A stretch of DNA of 64,000 nt, taken from contig OOIN01000043.1 of NCBI GenBank assembly GCA_900323505.1, positions 1 through 64,000 of the forward strand. The letters run 5' to 3'. Source of the stretch: Ustilago trichophora (Eukaryota > Basidiomycota > Ustilaginomycetes > Ustilaginales > Ustilaginaceae). Made by a program: the position numbers and the translations under genes. The notes below the pieces were generated by a model that saw only the letters and a list, made by a program, of their open reading frames with translations, was not told the origin of the DNA and did not search any database. Of the stretch, positions 28,920 through 37,869 are shown piece after piece. The first letter of the stretch is position 1, and each line of letters starts with the position of its first letter.

Positions 28920-29655
28920 GCGTCGTGAGGTTTGGAACGGCTTTGAGGAATGCTGAAGAGCGTTGGGTGTCGTCCTCCTCTGTGACTGCCAACGAGCCGC
29001 CTTCGAAAACCAGATTCTTGGTCTTTGGTGCGATGTGCACGATGCAGGACGCAGGGTTGCAGAGCTTTGGAAGCTGCTCTGGCTTCAACCTGTCCTGAGC
29101 CACAAGCTCGACGATGTCTGCAGGGACCCACGGGAAGCGGCGGGAGATGGACGAGAGAGTCGACTCACCAGCTGAGGGGGCTATGGCGGTGGGTGGGTCG
29201 GTAGCGAGAGGGAGGGAGGCCGTGACAGGAGCAGAAGGAGCTGGGAGCGGTGGAGGTGCTGGTGGAGGCGGCAAGGCGTCGAGTCGGTTGAGCAGTTGGC
29301 TGAACCGCTGATCCAAGAAAGAGTCGAGACGGCTGAGGATGCGGTTCTCGATTGCAGACTCAGAGGCGGCGAACCGAGGAGACGGGGAGGCACTGCGGTG
29401 GTGCCTGGAGTAGAGTGCTGAGCCAACCGAGAGAGGGGAGTCTTGCGAGGGAGGAGGCGTCGGCTCGGTTGAGGCAGAGGGAGCACGGCGACGAGAAGAA
29501 GACGCTCGAGTGCTCAAGAGAGCAGGAGGGGAAGCGCCTCGGCGGAGTTGAGCGCGGTAATCAGCGCAGCTCTGCACTTGGCCACCACGGACACTGACGA
29601 AGGAAGAAGGCGGAAAAGAGACCTTGCAGCGCCGGCAGGTCTTGAGTTTCGCCAT
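28393..29655 (-). CDS. Gag-like zinc-finger protein of the nested retrotransposon
   Basis: 420 residues from ATG at 29655. The N-terminus has C-x2-C (KTCRRCKVSFPPSSF) and a distant Cys, a small zinc ribbon-like start. The middle is Pro/Ser-rich, then a globular part (about 180-330) with RFPWVPADIVELVAQDRLKPEQLPKL split over typical Ngaro gag positions. The C-terminus has CRRFNALVGCTGC and CLNCGGSHPIATC, a Cys/His cluster characteristic of gag proteins of Ngaro-type elements. It would package element RNA. The ORF ends at 28393, overlapping the RT frame by about 530 bp. Confidence 0.82.
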   Translation of the reverse strand: MAKLKTCRRCKVSFPPSSFVSVRGGQVQSCADYRAQLRRGASPPALLSTRASSSRRRAPSASTEPTPPPSQDSPLSVGSALYSRHHRSASPSPRFAASESAIENRILSRLDSFLDQRFSQLLNRLDALPPPPAPPPLPAPSAPVTASLPLATDPPTAIAPSAGESTLSSISRRFPWVPADIVELVAQDRLKPEQLPKLCNPASCIVHIAPKTKNLVFEGGSLAVTEEDDTQRSSAFLKAVPNLTTLAHIWAVYTTIRVYTSGNQELLVGLQKYFLHLIEYDGLYTWSAVVNYHLTVCRLRFGTGIATEWATPDQEAHSSVLSPFRKAVVTGQPSSSSSTSQRRDHGQGSSKSHPGLSSTKTSARGQATPNNEPCRRFNALVGCTGCPRPHACLNCGGSHPIATCTNFRSGKQPSAVKQGS

Positions 29656-30655
29656 GAGAGACTCTGGAGAGCGAGAGCGTGACGGCTTGCCAGGCCAGTC
29701 AGGTCAGGATCGCAGAGGGAGGGAAAAATCGCAGAGCGACGGAGAGAAAGGACGGATCGTGAGGGATGAGCTCACTTTGCTCGAAGAGCGAACCCACAAA
29801 CTAATCGCACGCCGGCGAAGGTCACCACACGAGGGCGTTCCCAGCTCGTCAAGCTGGGGGGGTGATACCTCTCCTTGTCGAGAGGCCTGCCGGGAACGGT
29901 TTCGTTACCGAACCTGTCGTGGTGAGCTGTTATCAAGCAGCCGGGGCGACAAACCCTCACGGCACAGCGGTTGTCGGCAGGGCGTTTGCTGCCAGCTGCG
30001 TTACCTCTTAAAGTCGAGAGGCCTGTCGAAGTCGATCAGTTCGACACCAGAGCGGGTCCAGAGCAAGCTGGGGTATGCCCGAGTAGCGCCGTCAAAGGAA
30101 CCGATATGAGCAGCGGTCGCAGAAGGGGAGGAGGGGAGGGGGAACCACGGTCGAGCAGAGAGGGCCCGGCCGGTTGGAGAGCAGAAGGCTTGGGAGCGCT
30201 GGCCGAAGCTGAGCCGCTCGCAGAGGCCGTGGTCGTGGTGGAAGAAGGGGGGGAGCTTGGGAGCGATGTGCACGCTCGCAGAGGCCCAGGACGAGGAGGA
30301 AGAGGAGGGCTTGAGAGCGTTGGCCAGCTCGCAGAGGCCGTCGAGGTGATGGGAGGGGCTTGAGAGCGCTGTGCAGCTCGCAGAGGCCCTTGGCGAAGAA
30401 GAGGGAGGAGGCGCATGCCGGCACAGAGGTGGGAGCTGAGCGTGCAGGGGCTAGGTCGACGATTGAGCCGCCTGCAGAGGCTCTAAGTCGTCGGCCGGGA
30501 TGGAGGAGGGGCTTGTGCTCGTGCACAGAGGCCAGGAAACCGACGGGAAAGGCACAGAGGCCGGAAGCGAGTGTTCGTCGAGGTTGTTGGATGGCAGCGC
30601 GTGCAGCTGCCGTGGTGGTGAAGGCTGGTGCGGCTTGTCGCAACCAGAGTGCTGA
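29656..30655 (-). other. 5' leader of the nested retrotransposon with degenerate repeats
   Basis: 1 kb between repeat A1 and gag. Between about 30180 and 30420 the words GCTTGGGAGCG or GCTTGAGAGCG and GCTCGCAGAGGCC alternate four to five times with a period of 60-75 bp. Minus-strand frames through it start without ATG and are repetitive, so I treat the region as noncoding leader, possibly promoter or packaging signal. Confidence 0.6.
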
Positions 30656-30858
30656 ATGTCGAAAAAGAACACTGCCTTTGAGGCCAGTGTTTGCGAATGA
30701 AGATGATGGTTTGGAAAGAGGGAGGTTGAGCACGTTTGGCTGAGTTAGCTGAGCCTCGGACGCGTGTGCATGCTCAACCTCGGCCGAGGTCACGTGCTCT
30801 GGAGCACTCAACCATCACGACGCATTGAACAGCACGAATTGCATTCGTGCTAACATCA
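30656..30858 (-). repeat. Split direct repeat A1 (outer 5' end)
   Basis: 203 bp matching A2 with one mismatch. It ends at the shared ATCA that continues in frame into ORF-B. A hairpin with 9-bp arms (30831-30839, 30843-30851) sits 7 bp from the end, and the palindrome CCTCGGCCGAGG occurs further in. Confidence 0.92.
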
Positions 30859-31430
30859 CCGAAGACGTGGCCGCGGAGCGCCACCCACTGTGCCAGGTCA
30901 AGGCCCACCTGCCGACCCTGATTGGCAGCCCAATCGAACGAGAGTTACAACGAGCCTTCGGCCATATCGACCTGCCATCGCGGGCAATCTTGGCGAGGCT
31001 GATTCAACGAAAGGTCGACGAGGCCACGATGAAAATTTCCTACTTCTCCCCACCCGAGACGGCCGCGATGATTGGCACCGAAGTGCCCTACTCAGCCAGG
31101 GGATTCCCGTACTCAGTCAAGCTTCTCAGTGCACCCCTCACGCTGCACCATGATCCCCCCGCCGCTCCCATTTGCTCGAGATGCCACTGCTTCGGCCACG
31201 AACTAGTTGATTGCATCTCCCCGGAGACGATAACCGCGGCACACGATGAGGGTTGCAGGTCATGCCGCTTCATCCCTGGCGATCGGACCTGTACAGGCGA
31301 TCGGTGCAATCTCGCGCAAGAACTGCATCTCAACGATAAGGCTCGAGTCAAGGAGGCCATCCGTCACGCCACAATCGAGGGCATCATGGCTGCGAAACAC
31401 CGTGACCTCCTCACCTCTCTTTTCACCTGA

Positions 31431-31994
31431 CACATCCCTAACACAATAGATAGCAATCTGAGTTCATGTGTAGTCTCGACCGCAGCTTTGTAAATTCAAT
31501 ATCGTTCCGTTCCATTGTCTCCTTCGGGATATCGTGTCGAACGACCCTGTTTCCGCCCAGCTCTGAGCGATAAAAGCGAACCATCCGGTGACGCCTCTGA
31601 ACTGTACTGCCGGACGTCGACTCGCTCTGTGCCAAACTGTTGTCTCTGTTCCGTGTGCCTGTCGCCCTGACCCTGCCCCGTACTGTGCTGAGAGACAGGA
31701 AAGGATCCGCCTGACTGCGCCCTTGAGATGTACCGCCGTAGGGCATTGCCTCACTTCTTGTCTGCCCCCATAGTATCGAAATAGACCTGAGCGAGCGACC
31801 AATAGGCGAGCGGCCCTCCACAGCTGACCACCACCGAGAGAAACTGAGAGATGAAACGGGCGAAACCTGCAATGAAAACAATTGCCTGTGCTACGAACCC
31901 CACCTCGAATCGTGAGCCCCTCAGCTCGGCGCTCACACCACCACCTGATGACTCTGACCGCTCAATGTAAGCGCTACCTACACATTACAGCACC
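31431..31994 (+). other. Spacer between LINE ORF-B and ORF2
   Basis: 564 bp, no coding frame, CTGACC/TCTGT-rich like the ORF-A/ORF-B spacer. Could serve reinitiation or an internal ribosome entry for ORF2; nothing specific is visible. Confidence 0.4.
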
Positions 31995-34900
31995 ATGAAC
32001 CGAATCAAAGTTCTACAATACAACATGGGCGCATCCGACGGCAGACTCGACTCAGGCCTCGACCACACCAAAAGATTCGGCGACCGAGACGTCCTGCTAC
32101 TCCAAGAGGTTACGTCTCTCCTGCCTCTGAAGCTGGCGGGATGGAACATCGTCACCAGCCTCCCCACTGACCACGCCGGTGGATACGTCTGCCGTGCTGG
32201 AATCGCTATCGCAGCGAGACTCGGCAATAGAGCAAGAACCTTTGAAACCGGCTCCAAACACGCATGCGGAGTTCTTCTCGGCCCCGGCGCAGACACCAAT
32301 GCGCCGCACCAAGCCTTCTTCTCGGTGTACATCCCACCGCAGCACAAGAATGCCGACTTCGACGATATGGCAAGAGACGTTAATAAGATGATAAACGAAT
32401 GCCCCGCAAACACAGTCGTCACTATAGGCGGCGACTTCAACTGTGCCTTCGGCCCCTGGGCGCCCTTGGCTACCAACGTCGCCGATAGGAACCGACAAGC
32501 ACGTTATTATGAGGCCATCGACACCTGGGTGAACCTCCACAACCTGTCATATGCAACACCACCTGACACACCCACCTGCTTCCATTACAGCCACAGGAAC
32601 TTTGCCAACGGAACAACGCTCGACCTTACCTTCACGCAAGGGTTTACCGACTCTTTCCGGACACACGACTGGTCCAACAGACACGACCACCTCATGATCA
32701 CCTTCGACCTCTACGACGCAGCGCCCGAACAAGAGGCCAAGGAGGCCGACCCCTATGATACCAGGAAAGTGGAATGGGGCCACCTCTCGAGCCGCCTTCA
32801 CCACCATGTCAGCAGCAAGGAACCGACCGCCCCACTCAATCCAAGCACAGAATGGGAGCATCTCTGCACGTCGCTGCGACTGGCTCTGAACGACTGCAGA
32901 CCAAAAAGCGGGACGGACGATGCACGTTCGGCGGGCAGCAGGCATAAACAAAGGCAAACCTGGGCCTGGAGCGATGAATGCAAGCAGGCGGCAATTGTCC
33001 GCACAAACGTCAAAAGGCTGGCCAAGAAGACGGCGTCCGAACAAGGGGATCGACCCGGAAACGCCCTCCTCCGCAAAAATCCGGACTTCATCGCCGCCGA
33101 CCGCGCAGTCAAGAAAGCACGCAGCGAGGCAAAGGACGCGGCTGCCACAGATGCACTGCGAGACCTCTCGACGGCACTAGAGTGGAAATACGTTGCGAGA
33201 CTGCGTAACAAGCACCGGCAGATTGCACCCATCAGCCCAGACCTTGTAAGTGCTTCAGGCGAAAAGGCGGCCTCCACGTCCGAGAAATGCCTTATGCTGC
33301 GAAAGCACCTCTTCCCAGACCTTACCGAGCCAGAATCCGAGGGCGCTCCCATCCCCAAAGACCGCAGCTCACCTCTGCCATCCGGCGAACGGGACCACCC
33401 TCACCCGACACAGCTCGCGCCTTTGACCAGATCGGAATTGGATGCAGCCGTATCAAAGATGGAAGCCGGCAGGGCCGCAGGCCCTGACAAGATCCGCCCA
33501 GAACTGATTCACAAAGCCTACAAGCTCTGCGACACCTGGAACAAACGCTTCTTCAACCTAATGGACCACTACATCCGCACCGCTGAGGCGCCGCTCATCT
33601 GGAAGCAGGCCAAAGTGACGATCATCCCAAAGGCAGGCAGACGGGATAGAAGCAAACCAGGCTCCTACCGACCCATCTCCCTGCTCTGCGTGGCCAGCAA
33701 GCTGGCAGACAACATTATTCGCAGTCGCATCCAGCACCTCCTCAACCAGAGCACCTCTCTGAGCAAACAGTACGCGGCCTCACCAGGAATCTCGACCGCA
33801 CACGCACTGGCACACATTCTGGAGATCGGCCGTGAAGCGCTGCGGAGAAAAGACCTCGTTGCTCTAGTCACTATCGACGTCGGAGGGGCATTCAACGACA
33901 TTAGACACGACCGCCTTCAGACGGACATACAGAGGACATGCTCCACCGAAATGGCGGGATGGATCCGGAAATGGTTGCAAGACCGATCCGTCATCCTATA
34001 CTTCGAAGACGACGCGGCACCGCCCCACTCCATCGCCTCCAAAGGTATACCTCAAGGCTCCCCACTCTCCCCCATCCTGTGGTGCATATACATCGATACG
34101 TTCCTCCAACGGGAAGGCAACTCCGATGCCTCCAACGCTAGTGATTCTCACGCGTCAGCCGAGGGAGCGTACATGGACGATCTCTTCGCCGTGTTCACAT
34201 CCAGCTCCCTCGACACCCTTCACTCGAGAACGCAGGACTGGATCGACGCAGCGGGACTCTGGAGCTGCGAAAGACAACTGAACCTCGACAAGCCGAGCGT
34301 CCTCCTCTCCCAAGCTGCCATAAGTCCCGATCCACCGCACTCCTTCGTCCTGCCGGACGGAGGGGAGATACTTCCAACCGACGAGATCCGCCTCCTTGGT
34401 GTAGACATCGACAGCCGCCTCAAGCTTGACTCCTTTGTCGAGAAGAAGTCCCTCTCGGTCATGCAATTGGCCAACTTCCTCCGGTTTAGCCTTCTCAAAG
34501 GCGGCCGACCGTCCCTGTCCACACGCCTCAGGATCGCATCGGCCACCCTCTTCCCCGTCCTCGACTACGGCGCGGAACTCCACCCCCTCATCAACACTCT
34601 GGCCTACGCCGCGGTGAAACGTGCAGAGAAAGCGATCTACTCCTTCGTCTTCTGCATCACACCTCACAAGCAAGCCCCCTCGGGTACCTCTATGGCGCAC
34701 GAGCTTGGTCAGCTAGATACCCTGACCCGTTGGAGAAAGAAGGCGCTGCAGTTCGGTGTCCGCCTCCTCAGCCACCAGGGGCACGAGTCAACGGACCTAG
34801 CGCGAGAAGTCATATCGAACGCGGAGGAATCGACTGCACCGGGAACTGGCATCCTACCCCTAAAAGGCAACCACGATTCCCGCGGCAGGGCGCTGGAGCC

Positions 34901-36362
34901 CGGCCCCTTCCACCGCCTCGCCGAATCGCTGCCCTTTTCCCCACTGGAAAGACACAGCCTCCCCCGCATCCCACCCTACGAGTGGCAACAGCTGAACATC
35001 TCCATTCTACCCCGCGAGAAGGCTAAAGCAACGGAGAAGATCATCGCTGCGAATGGTAAGAAACAGGCCGTCCTCATCTACACGGACGGTTCGGCCAGAC
35101 CCGCATCTAGCATCCCGCCCTCACCGGCACGACTAGGCATCGGCGTGCTCAGAAGCGCAATTGACCCACCGACTCGAGACGAGTACTCAGCAACACTGGA
35201 TGCGGACCGCTGGACGATCAAGGAAGCCGAACTTCAGGCCATCCTGACTGGGCTCGAACGCTGCATCATTGACAACAAGCACCCGTGGAAACGCATCGAC
35301 GTCTTCAGCGACTCACAGGACTCCCTCGAGAGGCTTGCGACGCCGTGGGCCAAACAATGCTCAGCACAAAGCTTCCTGGTCTCAGCAATCCGAGACGTGG
35401 TGGCGCAACTCCATCAACATCGAAAAGTCGACATCTATTTCCACTGGGTTCCTGGCCATGATGGCGTAGCTGGCAACACCCGTGCAGACCTTCTCGCCAC
35501 TCAAGGCACTGGTGAGACCGACGACATCGCCACCACCTTCTACAGCACGTCGAAAGCACACGGCTGGATCCAACAACGCATTGAGACGTACGCACAAGAG
35601 CGCCACCAGGCCCTCGCCTCCGGCAGCCTGCGCAGCGCTAGCGCCACATACCACCACCTCAACCACAGGACCTACAAGGGAGCCGACGAGACCCTCACCG
35701 CACTCTTACTGCAGATGCGCTGCGGCACAATCCCGGTAGCTGCACACAGAGCAGGTGACCAGAGCTGCGGGTGTGGCGCCGCCCTCCAAGATAGAGACCA
35801 CCTCCTCCTTTCCTGCCCTCGCTACAACACCGAACGCACGCGGGTCCTACAACATCTCGGCGCAGAACACATAGCCACTCCGACCATCGCTGCGCTCCTG
35901 ACAGGCGGCAAACTAGAAGACAAGGAGGCACTACAGCGATACCTACGCGATCTCAAAGCCTTTCTCAACAAGGTCTGGAAGGGAGTATTCGCTGAACGCC
36001 GCGAGCAACGATCCCGTGCAGCAGACACACGGCAAGGCGCCCTGCAATTCGGCGCAGATGCACGCAGGTTCGCAGACAGGGTCATGATCACAATCAGTGA
36101 CAAAGAAGACGACGAACCGCGAACTGAAGCCCCGCCGCGAGCATTTGCGGACAGAGTTACTATCGCGATCAGCGAGGACGAGGAACCCATTGACGACCTC
36201 GACTCGGCCACTCTAGCCGATGCCGAGGCTCTATCCCTGTACTCGAGCGAGGCAAACGGCGATACCTCCAATACCGATGAGAGCATCGAGATCGTCGAGC
36301 AGTCAGTACTGTCCATCCTATCGAGCGGCACTTCGGATAGCTCCGTCATCTTCCTCGAATAA
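31995..36362 (+). CDS. LINE ORF2: endonuclease, reverse transcriptase, RNase H
   Basis: 1,455 residues, uninterrupted. Residues 1-235 are an apurinic-type endonuclease (LQYNMGAS, LLLQEVTSL, TIGGDFNC, catalytic NRHDHLMI). The RT follows, with AGPDKIRPELI, GSYRPISLL, DVGGAFNDIRHDRL, GIPQGSPLSPILW and the active site AYMDDLFAVF (Tyr726-Asp729). RNase H lies at about 1025-1160 (LIYTDGSARP, FSDSQDSLERL, WVPGHDGVAGNTRADLLA). A terminal knuckle CGCGAALQDRDHLLLSCPRY is typical of Tad/I/Jockey elements. It nicks the target and primes reverse transcription there. The last 100 residues are acidic with a duplicated FADRVxIxISxxE module. Both ATG and stop look original, so the ORF could still be active in trans. 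Confidence 0.93.
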   Translation: MNRIKVLQYNMGASDGRLDSGLDHTKRFGDRDVLLLQEVTSLLPLKLAGWNIVTSLPTDHAGGYVCRAGIAIAARLGNRARTFETGSKHACGVLLGPGADTNAPHQAFFSVYIPPQHKNADFDDMARDVNKMINECPANTVVTIGGDFNCAFGPWAPLATNVADRNRQARYYEAIDTWVNLHNLSYATPPDTPTCFHYSHRNFANGTTLDLTFTQGFTDSFRTHDWSNRHDHLMITFDLYDAAPEQEAKEADPYDTRKVEWGHLSSRLHHHVSSKEPTAPLNPSTEWEHLCTSLRLALNDCRPKSGTDDARSAGSRHKQRQTWAWSDECKQAAIVRTNVKRLAKKTASEQGDRPGNALLRKNPDFIAADRAVKKARSEAKDAAATDALRDLSTALEWKYVARLRNKHRQIAPISPDLVSASGEKAASTSEKCLMLRKHLFPDLTEPESEGAPIPKDRSSPLPSGERDHPHPTQLAPLTRSELDAAVSKMEAGRAAGPDKIRPELIHKAYKLCDTWNKRFFNLMDHYIRTAEAPLIWKQAKVTIIPKAGRRDRSKPGSYRPISLLCVASKLADNIIRSRIQHLLNQSTSLSKQYAASPGISTAHALAHILEIGREALRRKDLVALVTIDVGGAFNDIRHDRLQTDIQRTCSTEMAGWIRKWLQDRSVILYFEDDAAPPHSIASKGIPQGSPLSPILWCIYIDTFLQREGNSDASNASDSHASAEGAYMDDLFAVFTSSSLDTLHSRTQDWIDAAGLWSCERQLNLDKPSVLLSQAAISPDPPHSFVLPDGGEILPTDEIRLLGVDIDSRLKLDSFVEKKSLSVMQLANFLRFSLLKGGRPSLSTRLRIASATLFPVLDYGAELHPLINTLAYAAVKRAEKAIYSFVFCITPHKQAPSGTSMAHELGQLDTLTRWRKKALQFGVRLLSHQGHESTDLAREVISNAEESTAPGTGILPLKGNHDSRGRALEPGPFHRLAESLPFSPLERHSLPRIPPYEWQQLNISILPREKAKATEKIIAANGKKQAVLIYTDGSARPASSIPPSPARLGIGVLRSAIDPPTRDEYSATLDADRWTIKEAELQAILTGLERCIIDNKHPWKRIDVFSDSQDSLERLATPWAKQCSAQSFLVSAIRDVVAQLHQHRKVDIYFHWVPGHDGVAGNTRADLLATQGTGETDDIATTFYSTSKAHGWIQQRIETYAQERHQALASGSLRSASATYHHLNHRTYKGADETLTALLLQMRCGTIPVAAHRAGDQSCGCGAALQDRDHLLLSCPRYNTERTRVLQHLGAEHIATPTIAALLTGGKLEDKEALQRYLRDLKAFLNKVWKGVFAERREQRSRAADTRQGALQFGADARRFADRVMITISDKEDDEPRTEAPPRAFADRVTIAISEDEEPIDDLDSATLADAEALSLYSSEANGDTSNTDESIEIVEQSVLSILSSGTSDSSVIFLE

Positions 36363-36550
36363 AACAGACAATGAAACCCACAACCACAGACTTGCGAGAC
36401 CTCGGCGGCGGGGAGAGTGGGAACGCGCCCACCTCCGGAAACAAATTCGAAGGGTGAAAGGCGAACACCCCGGCCATCGCCGGGGAACCATGTTCAAGAA
36501 AGCCTATACCACCTCCTCTTCTTGAAAGAGGTTACGTTTGCTCTGCAAAC
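36363..36550 (+). other. LINE 3' end with three consecutive hairpins
   Basis: After the ORF2 stop there are three short perfect stem-loops: 7-bp arms 36468-36474/36479-36485 (CCCCGGC), 6-bp arms 36515-36520/36526-36531, and 6-bp arms 36536-36541/36545-36550 (GTTTGC) with a 3-base loop. Many LINE reverse transcriptases recognise a 3'-terminal stem-loop of their RNA. No poly(A) or simple tail is seen. The exact edge against phosphatase sequence lies somewhere in 36,490-36,585. Confidence 0.55.
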
Positions 36551-37321
36551 GAAAATGGTATCTCTTCGGGACTGTTCGGGCTTTTCATCACGCCGAACAT
36601 GATCAACGATGGTCACGACTCAACCGCTGCGTTCTTTAGTAACTTCACTTCGTACTTCCTTACTCCTTTGCTCAAGGAGCCCAAGTTCAACTCGAACCGC
36701 ACTCTCGTCCTGCTTACTTTCGATGAGAACGATAGCTACACCGCTGCCAACCGCATCTTCACCGTTGCTCTCGGTGGTGCTGTTCCTTCGAACCTCAAAA
36801 ACACTACTGACCACACCTACATGACCCACTACTTGGCTCTTTCATCGGTCGAGGCCAACTGGAACCTCAAGTCGCTCGGTCGTGGTGATGTCAACAAGAC
36901 CATGGCCAATGTCTTCCCCTTCTACTCCGAGATCTTCGGCTACCAGAACACTCAGGTTGACGATGCAAACATCCCCCAGACCAACATCACCGGTGTTGCC
37001 CCCGGTCCTCTGTCCGACACCAGCTTCACCCTCTTCTACGCCCCCAATGATGTCAAGGTCATCGGCGCTGGTGGTCAACCCGTCCTTGTCAAGAGCGGTC
37101 TCAACACCTCTCAGACTCTCGCCACCTTGCCCCGAACCAACCTCACTGCACTTGGTCAGAAGAACATCTGGAACACCGACCCTGGCTTCAACAACGTCAA
37201 CGTTTCCACCGCCTCTGCTGGAACCTCTGCGGCCAAGGCCAACGCTGCTGCTAAGCCCCTCATTGCTGGTACCGGCATTGTCGCTGGTGCCGTCTTTGCT
37301 GCCTTCTCTCTCCTCCTTTAA
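36551..37321 (+). pseudogene. Acid phosphatase, 3' fragment with GPI signal
   Basis: About 255 C-terminal residues of a fungal acid phosphatase/phosphoesterase. Family blocks are FITPNMINDGHDST, a VLLTFDENDSY metal-binding block, THYLALSSVEANWNLKSLGRGD, and a Ser/Ala-rich tail ending in a hydrophobic GPI-anchor signal (LIAGTGIVAGAVFAAFSLLL after a small-residue site). It continues the protein begun at 18937, but the stretch that should link residue 78 to this block (probably 100 or more residues) is absent from both flanks. ATG at 36599 lies within the domain and is unlikely to be a genuine start. Upstream codons back to about 36,551 are open but match the family poorly. Confidence 0.7.
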
Positions 37322-37869
37322 GAGCCTGAGCTATCCGGGGGTGCCAGCTCGAGCATTGGCTGCGATCAAGCCTTTCCTTTTCTTCTCGTGTAAAAATTTG
37401 GTTTACTATATATTTTCCGGACCAAAGCCAACACAGTAACGCAATGAGATAAATACTCACCTTGTTCTCTTTCAAATCGCTGTGTCTGTCAAACCACTTT
37501 GTTGGCTGACTGTGAGAGCATATATTCGTTTGGACACGAATAGCTTACAGCAAAGCTCTTGGATCTTTTCTACAAGCCCATGTTGCACGCTATGCCCGAG
37601 CAGTGACGATCTCTTCATCCAACCATCAGGCCAAGACGTAGCTGGGCACCTTGAGACACATCTTTTCGGACTAAGGAGAACTGCTGCCCACTGAATCCTG
37701 ACTACCTTCCTCATGTACTGATACTCGGCCTCGAAAAAATACAAGAGCAAAGAGTTGTGGTGGATCATCCTGTCTATACAAAACACTGGTACAATAACAA
37801 AGAACAAAACGAAAGAGCAGAGAACAAGGGTGGAGAATGCGATCGTGTAATGGAGAACTGAGAGAGAGA
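37322..37869. other. Convergent 3' intergenic region
   Basis: 548 bp, AT-richer than surroundings, between the phosphatase fragment and the mitochondrial EF-G gene, which face each other. No gene seen. Confidence 0.6.

Larger units (their letters stand above)
24610..30858 (-). mobile_element. Ngaro/PAT-type tyrosine-recombinase retrotransposon
   Basis: A complete 6.25-kb element on the minus strand: gag-like ORF, overlapping RT-RNase H ORF, then a tyrosine recombinase. Its ends carry split direct repeats in the order A1 - internal - B1 - A2 - B2, the arrangement known for PAT and Ngaro elements (DIRS-1 has inverted repeats instead). No methyltransferase, integrase or LTR is seen. All repeat copies share the tetranucleotide ATCA (TGAT in element orientation) at their junctions. 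Removing one full unit restores the target reading frame with no duplication, as expected for integration by a recombinase. Confidence 0.92.
22828..31430 (+). pseudogene. Retroelement ORF-B, split by the nested YR retrotransposon
   Basis: Two in-phase pieces: 22828-24612 (595 codons, ending at Val-Val-Ile) and 30858-31430 (190 residues plus stop). Joining them at the shared ATCA gives an uninterrupted 785-residue frame, so the nested element landed inside this coding sequence. The N-terminal 590 residues match nothing I recognise. The C-terminal piece has a gag/ORF1-type knuckle, CSRCHCFGHELVDC (C-x2-C-x4-H-x4-C), followed by a Cys cluster (CRSCRFIPGDRTCTGDRC). Position immediately before ORF2, 564 bp upstream, is that of LINE ORF1. 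As it stands the protein is cut: the first piece runs 18 codons into the inserted sequence and stops at 24666. ATG at 22909 is an alternative start. Confidence 0.75.
19171..36550 (+). mobile_element. LINE (non-LTR retrotransposon) with a nested element
   Basis: Outer mobile block within the acid phosphatase gene: 5' leader, ORF-A (19834-21957), ORF-B (22828-31430 after removal of a nested insertion), ORF2 with endonuclease, reverse transcriptase and RNase H (31995-36362), and a 3' end with three hairpins. Subtracting the 6,245-bp nested insertion leaves about 11.1 kb, long for a LINE. The RNase H plus C-terminal zinc knuckle in ORF2 place it near the Tad/I-type clades. Boundaries are estimated from where phosphatase similarity stops and resumes. 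I could not find a clear target-site duplication, and a middle part of the phosphatase is missing, so insertion came with a deletion or later rearrangement. Confidence 0.75.

Noticed and set aside
30092..30811. Minus-strand 239-codon frame in the leader of the nested retrotransposon
   Set aside because: Starts without ATG inside repeat A1 and follows tandem repeats; better explained as leader DNA.
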